Shown: in pieces, positions 59,201 through 64,000 of the stretch
How the letters are laid out: each line of letters starts with the position of its first letter
Position numbering within the stretch: the stretch's first letter is position 1
Source: Salarias fasciatus
Taxonomy: Eukaryota; Chordata; Actinopteri; Blenniiformes; Blenniidae
DNA length: 64,000 bases
NCBI RefSeq assembly: GCF_902148845.1
Contig: NC_043745.1
Coordinates: 18,194,661 to 18,258,660 of the forward strand
Direction of reading: 5' to 3'
The notes under the pieces: generated by a model
Database searches by the model: none
Told to the model about the DNA's origin: nothing
What the model saw: the letters and a program-made list of their open reading frames with translations, nothing else
Made by a program: the position numbers and the translations under genes

Positions 59201-61168
59201 TTTCTCAAAAACATTTTATTCTATCAGGTCAGCTTTTTAACTCCTATTGCAACTATTCAAAATACAGAGAAAACTATCAAATTTTCTCTGGCTGTTTTTC
59301 TTTTTTTTTTATGCACTTGTTACGTGTTTCCCGAAAGCCTATGCCTGACTTAGCATAGCTTGAAACTGATTTTCTGAAGGAATTCATTAGATTGTGAATG
59401 TTCTTTTGATATTTTTTACATTTTTTTTTCTCTCTTTTCCAGATTTTTGGACTCTGTTCCCGCCACCGCCATCAACTACTTCAGAGCGTCCGCAGAGAAG
59501 CTGATCGAGGAGAAAGGAGCAGTGGAGGCTCTTGCTGCTGCCCTGGCGCATATTTCTGGAGCCACGGCTCTGGAGCAGAGATCACTGATGAACTCGGACG
59601 CAGTAAGTCTCGCAGGCCTGCTCCTCGACGTGCGACGCTCGCTTTCCACCTGAGATGAGAGCACGACGTCCGTCCTCCCACAAGACTCTCTTCTGGGTTT
59701 GTCGTAACTGACCCTGCCTTGCTCATGGTTTGTTTCCACAGGGCTTCGCGACAATGCAGCTGGTGTGTTCTCAGCCCATGCATAACATCGGCTACGCCTG
59801 GAGAAGCATCAAAGAACAGCTTGGAGAGGAGATGGAGAACCTGATTCACAGGATGACCTTCCTCAAAGGCAAAACGGTAAGAACGTGTGTGTGTGTGTGT
59901 GTGTTCTGCTGGAGTTAACATGCTGCACTTCTTCACCTCATTTTAAATTGTGTTGAACTTGAGAGTTGCATGTGAAATTATTAAAACAAAAAATCTGACT
60001 TCTATCATGTAGTTTTGAATAGCAGCAGTTTTAAGTGTTGACCCCCACGAGCAGCCAGTCGGGTTTCTTATTTGACTTGAAATTGTTTTTCTACCAAAGA
60101 AAACGCCCCACCGTGACACACAAATGGTAACAGTTGGCAGATTGGAGTTGGTAACCCACTAGTAGATCAAAATGCAAATTAAGGGAGGAACTCATTGAAC
60201 GTCTTCGATTTGAATTGTGATGCTTCGGTAACATGCTAAGTATAAAGCTAATTATCCACAGCAGGAAAACGAATGAAATATGGATCTGTGAAGCGCCTCT
60301 GCAGGTCTGATCGCGCCTTTCATGACACAAACACTGACATCTCGCCCTCGCTGTGTCTAACAGGGAGTTTGTTTTGACGTGCCGGCCGACAAAGCCAAGG
60401 AGATTCAGGTAAGAGCAGAAGCCGCTCAACCCGCCTGGTTTGGACTGTTAGGACACCGAGTGCCGAATCCCACGCCTCAGATTAGACAAAGTAACTTTCA
60501 ATAACTTGAAATGTGGGAACAGCAGTTTAAAAAAAAAAAAAAAAAAAAAAAATCTCTATTTTCTTTTAAATGTATGTGGAGTATCTGTGGTGATGAGACT
60601 GAGCTTATTGGATTATTTTGACATGACTCAGTTATTTTACACATTTTAATGCAAACTTTTACTTATTAAACACTGTTTATTAAACACTGTTTAATGATTC
60701 ATTTTCAAAATTGCAGTTTTATTACTGCTACAGTGTTTATACAAAAGCATTTTTCCCTATTTACTGTGAAATGAATGAAATGAAATGCATGAAAGGTTTG
60801 ATTTGAATTGTGTAAGGGAAAAAGTGTTCATTCAAATTTACCTGTTTGCACGTGTCCCGCTGAAATCTAATCTTTGGCGCTCCTCACAGGACGGCTGGAA
60901 GGACGGCCGCCGATTTCAGCTGTCGATCGCCACCGAGCTCCCTGAGCTGGAGGAGAGGCAGCAAAGCGGTAACCGCGGTGACAGAGGATCCGGCGGCGGT
61001 AACCGCGGCGACAGAGGGTCCAGAGGAGGAAGGGGAAGGGGTTTCGGAGGCCGCGGGGGCCGTGGTGGCGGGGGACGCGGCGGCGGTTTCCGGCGGAGCG
61101 ACGGCGGTTCCCGGGGGAATGGCGGCAGAGGACAGAAGCGCAGCTTCAGCCGCGCCTTTGACCACTAA
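53283..61168 (+). CDS. ddx21: DDX21, nucleolar DEAD-box RNA helicase
   Basis: DDX21 is an RNA helicase that couples rRNA transcription and processing and also acts at Pol II genes. Sixteen exons were joined: 53283-53366, 54950-55177, 55385-55507, 55994-56069, 56517-56695, 56775-56892, 57147-57332, 57464-57609, 57750-57899, 58039-58200, 58407-58526, 58919-58992, 59443-59602, 59742-59876, 60364-60408 and 60890-61168. They total 2265 nt, or 754 aa, against 783 in human. The N-terminus is Lys-rich (KKKKKK runs). Motifs are a Q-motif region with Q181, ARTGTGKT (198-205), APTRELA (235-241), TPGR (283-286), DEVD (307-310), SAT (343-345), [15 protein letters not shown], and [13 protein letters not shown] (491-503). 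The GUCT fold follows at about 549-675, then an RGG/Gly-rich tail with two GNRGDRGS units. The C-terminus [11 protein letters not shown] resembles human DDX21 (QKRSFSKAFGQ) rather than DDX50. The ATG is preceded by AAA. Confidence 0.96.
58586..58700 (+). repeat. tRNA-derived SINE fragment in ddx21 intron 11
   Basis: GGTGGTGTAGCGGTTGGCAG, CTCACAGCCAGAACATCCCA and GGTTCAGGT correspond to the A-box/B-box head of the fish tRNA-derived SINE, followed by GTTTGCATGTTTTCCTGGGA of its body. The copy is diverged and truncated. Confidence 0.6.
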
Positions 61169-61960
61169 CCCCGAGACTGACTGACCCTCAGCGGCGCTGG
61201 CAGAGTGTTCGCCAGCTTACAGCTGTCCCAAGATCTCCACCAGTCACACTGCGTTCTTATTCATGAACAGAACAGAACCCGACAGTGCAGTTCATTTTCT
61301 AGAAACCAGGATTTGAAGAATACATTTTTCCCAAACAGTCCTCAGCTCAGTCGGCTGACAGGCATTTAGATGTCTTGATATATGCTTCTTTATGAGGCAG
61401 TTCATGAGATAAAACCCTGAAAATGACGGTTTTTAAACCTCTCGACAGTTTAAAAGAGCACATGATTTGGTTGCCATGTCTTGAATGGCAGAAAATATGA
61501 AATGGTGACTTTTTGATCTTATAAAGAAGTTATGGTATTGATGTTTTTTTTTTTATTATTATTACTTTTATTTTTATGACTCTGTGTTTGGGGAGCAGCA
61601 ACAGCGATCCGACTCGGGCCTTTTGTCGTCGTACTCACCTTTCTGACCGCACACCTTGTAAACTGAAAGCGATTATACATCTCGCCGTGTTTGTAATGCC
61701 ATGAAGGCGCGCCGTAATACGAGCATGTAGGAGATGCTGTTTGTTCTCCTCACCCTCAGGGAACAGCGATGAAACAGCTGCTGACCTTTACAATGCGCTC
61801 TGTGTCGGATTGCTGCAGCACCCTTTGCTGAAATCTCTCTCCCCAAAAATATCTTGGATGATTGCCTTGCAATTGCCTCTATTTAATAACTTCTGTCTAC
61901 TGCCTCCATTCATTTGAATGAGATGACTTGCTCATTAATAAAAAGGTCAACCTGTATTGT
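61169..61960 (+). other. ddx21 3' UTR
   Basis: Untranslated stretch from the TAA at 61166-61168 to just past AATAAA at 61937-61942, the best poly(A) signal, followed by a T-rich downstream element (61959-61974). Confidence 0.6.
61937..61942 (+). terminator. Poly(A) signal of ddx21
   Basis: A canonical AATAAA with a T-rich element about 17 bp downstream. The convergent neighbour's candidate signal (62141-62146, minus strand) lies only about 200 bp away. Confidence 0.55.
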
Positions 61961-62140
61961 TTCTTTTTTTTTTCCCATGTGGAGGGGTTTAAAAGGGAGA
62001 ATGAAATACTTTCAAGACAGTCAGTTGATACACTACTCAGAAAAAGTTTGGGATGTTTGTGAAAAGTTCATGAACAGTCATCTGTCGTGAAGGTAGAGCG
62101 TTGAATTAGAAGCATGGAAGGATTTTCTCATCTGGAACAA

Positions 62141-62146
62141 TTTATT
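62141..62146 (-). terminator. Candidate poly(A) signal of the ODAD1/CCDC63-like gene
   Basis: AATAAA on the minus strand, about 225 bp downstream of that gene's stop codon. Confidence 0.4.
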
Positions 62147-62371
62147 GAAATGAAGTGGTGGATTTTACACAAAATTCAGTATGTCAGTAACACTGGCTGA
62201 AGTGAAGCGCTCTCCATGTCTTCCATCATTGGCGGCCATCACTTGTGCTCAGTGTGGACGGACTTTCACCAGAGAACAGCGCCAAGACCCACCAGTGTCC
62301 GCGGTCCAGCGAAAAGACACCCTGACACAGGCAGGACGACGCCTGTACGTGGGGGTGAGGATACGTGGTCG

Positions 62372-63885
62372 TCAGATCAGCGCGTCTTCCAGGATGTGCT
62401 GCTGGATGGTCTTTGAGGCTTTAGTTGAGTGCTGTGCCGAGCCGCCTTTCAGCAGAACCTGGTGGAAACATGAGAAAGTCAAGCACTGAATAACTGCTTA
62501 ATGGTGGCTGAGAGACTTTTTAATCGTACAAACCCCCTTCAGGATTTTTTTGCGGAGTTCCCCTTGTGAGAGTGGCCGCTCGTCCTCATCGGTGATGGGA
62601 GAGTCTTCTGCGTCGTACTCCACACTGGGGGGGGTCAAAGTAACACAACTGAGCTGTCCTAATTCCACATCCTCAGTGATATCAATACTCCAGTATTCTA
62701 AAATGACAGTTTGACCTTGGAAAGCATCGAGAGGGAAGCAGAAGCCTCATCCTCTCATGAGTTTGAGACACAAAACCAAATATTCTCATGTGATGTTGGG
62801 ATTTCATTCCAGACATGTGGCTCTCAGACCTGTTGGCTGCAGGCTGGGTACTGATCTTCTGTTGCAGGACGTCTGGGTTTTGACCCAACAGGAACTTGGG
62901 CAGGTCTATCGGGTTGTAGTTCTTTTCCAGATCCTACAAATTATAAATACAAATACACAGAGCACACAAATTAAAAAAAATCACACTAATGTGAAGGAAA
63001 CAAGTATCGATAAAGGGAAAGATCCACTGGATGAAATGTTACTTTGGAACTGAGGAAAGCTTGTACGGTAAGCAGCTCGTCAGTCTTTTGCTCCACGAGG
63101 CCCAGATAAGACATGATGTTGTTTTCAGTAGAGGACCCCAACATGTCCTCGATCGCCGAGCGGTCGCACTGCAGGACGGACAAGATGCTGTTCACTCCTG
63201 TGAAAACAGACCAAGAGTCACCGTTATCTCTGCTTTGTTCTTCACTCTCAATAGTGGTGTTTTAAGCTTTTTAATGTAGTCATGGAGTGTTTGATTCCAG
63301 AATGTTTTTTGACTGAGCCGGATAAGTGGATTGGATAAGAACAGTGAGAGGTTGTTGAACCTGTTTTGATCTCGTCCAGCACATTGCTGATGACGCCGGC
63401 CTGGTTTTCGTAATCCTCAGTTTGAGCCTCCGTTTCCTTTCGCTGCTGATCAATGGCTCTCAGCTTAGCGCGATGATCTTGTTCCTGTTGCAAGCCTCTG
63501 ACTTGAATCTGCTTAATCTCCGCTTCGATCTGCAGATTCAAACAGACAAACGTGCATACAATGTGATCAAACAATGACTGACTAATTACCCAGAATCCCT
63601 GGAGTGTGGACAAGAATTTCACTTTCATGTGTGAAGAGAGCTACGTTTTTTCTTCCTTCCTTGTTTTTAACCAATTTCCGGTTATTTTAGTGGCAAATTG
63701 CTCTATATTTACTATTCCAAAGCAATAAGATCGTTGCTGTGGGTCGGACGACAAGCGATCCTGGGATAGTTAAAGAGAAATAAAAAAAAAAAAAACACCT
63801 ACCTGGTTAATTTGACCTCTCAGTGCCTCGGCCTCATTATTCTGCTCATTGACAAACTTGAGGAGCGCAGAGTTCCGGTCCTCAC
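62372..63885 (-). CDS. Outer-dynein-arm docking coiled-coil protein (CCDC63/ODAD1-like), 3' part
   Basis: Six phase-compatible exons are visible: 63803-63885, 63361-63529, 63043-63197, 62830-62933, 62534-62624 and 62372-62458. The gene continues upstream beyond the right edge, so the start is missing. Visible protein segments are LLKFVNEQNNEAEALRGQIN, a heptad-rich coiled coil (IEAEIKQIQVRGLQQEQDHR), GVISNVLDEIKTGVNSILSV, and NNIMSYLGLVEQKTDELLT. A C-terminal DEDERPLSQGELRKKILKG follows, then a stop after EDALI. This order fits the CCDC63/CCDC114 (ODAD1) family, which anchors outer dynein arms to ciliary doublet microtubules. Which paralogue it is cannot be settled from the C-terminal half. 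It converges on ddx21. Confidence 0.72.
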
Positions 63886-64000
63886 CTGCACAGGGAGAAA
63901 AACAGTGAAGGAAATTAAATTTGATCTTTATTGTCAAAGGAAAACATGAAATGTGTTTTCGTTTTGTCTCTAAGATGTAGGGACACTAAATTATGTGATT

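Noticed and set aside
60884-61165. Ala/Ser/Thr-rich minus-strand ORF
   Set aside because: Antisense shadow of the Gly/Arg-rich last exon of ddx21.

Overview
The window is teleost nuclear DNA, probably from a percomorph-like fish. Genes are compact and split into many short GT-AG exons. Dinucleotide microsatellites are abundant, and fish-type SINE, LINE and MITE fragments fill the gaps. Coding exons were read by eye and joined by splice phase; every complete gene model below keeps one open frame of the length expected for its family.

Layout, left to right: vps26a (minus, 3499-8126, retromer subunit); srgn (minus, 10519-16491, serglycin core protein); kifbp (minus, 22175-28289, KIF1-binding protein); mpc1 (minus, 30927-33727, mitochondrial pyruvate carrier 1); a family-6 glycosyltransferase of the ABO/GGTA1/GBGT1 group (minus, 39692-48301); ddx21 (plus, 53283-61168, nucleolar DEAD-box helicase with GUCT domain); and the 3' half of an outer-dynein-arm docking coiled-coil gene of the CCDC63/ODAD1 type (minus, 62372-63885, continuing past the right edge). 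These genes do not form one pathway. The vps26a-srgn-kifbp-ddx21 neighbourhood is the block known from human 10q22, but here mpc1 and the glycosyltransferase lie between kifbp and ddx21, and ddx21 is inverted relative to the other three.

The intergenic stretches hold mobile-element debris. There is a LINE 3' end with a GGAT tail near 9.5-9.74 kb, an 8-bp-TSD hAT-type MITE at 35.08-35.38 kb, and a GGGTAACAC-ended MITE carrying TTAGGG repeats at 34.50-34.77 kb. LINE reverse-transcriptase fragments lie at 36.8-37.2 and 49.9-50.3 kb, and a 0.9-kb foldback element with a TA target duplication lies at 51.41-52.32 kb. No retroviral element was recognised.

The most interesting points are a 4-nt microexon required to keep mpc1 in frame, a three-copy tandem array of CTCF-like cores just upstream of mpc1, an unusual Thr-Ala-Ala donor-specificity motif in the family-6 glycosyltransferase, a serglycin with a long acidic tract and only two Ser-Gly sites, and the rearranged gene order.
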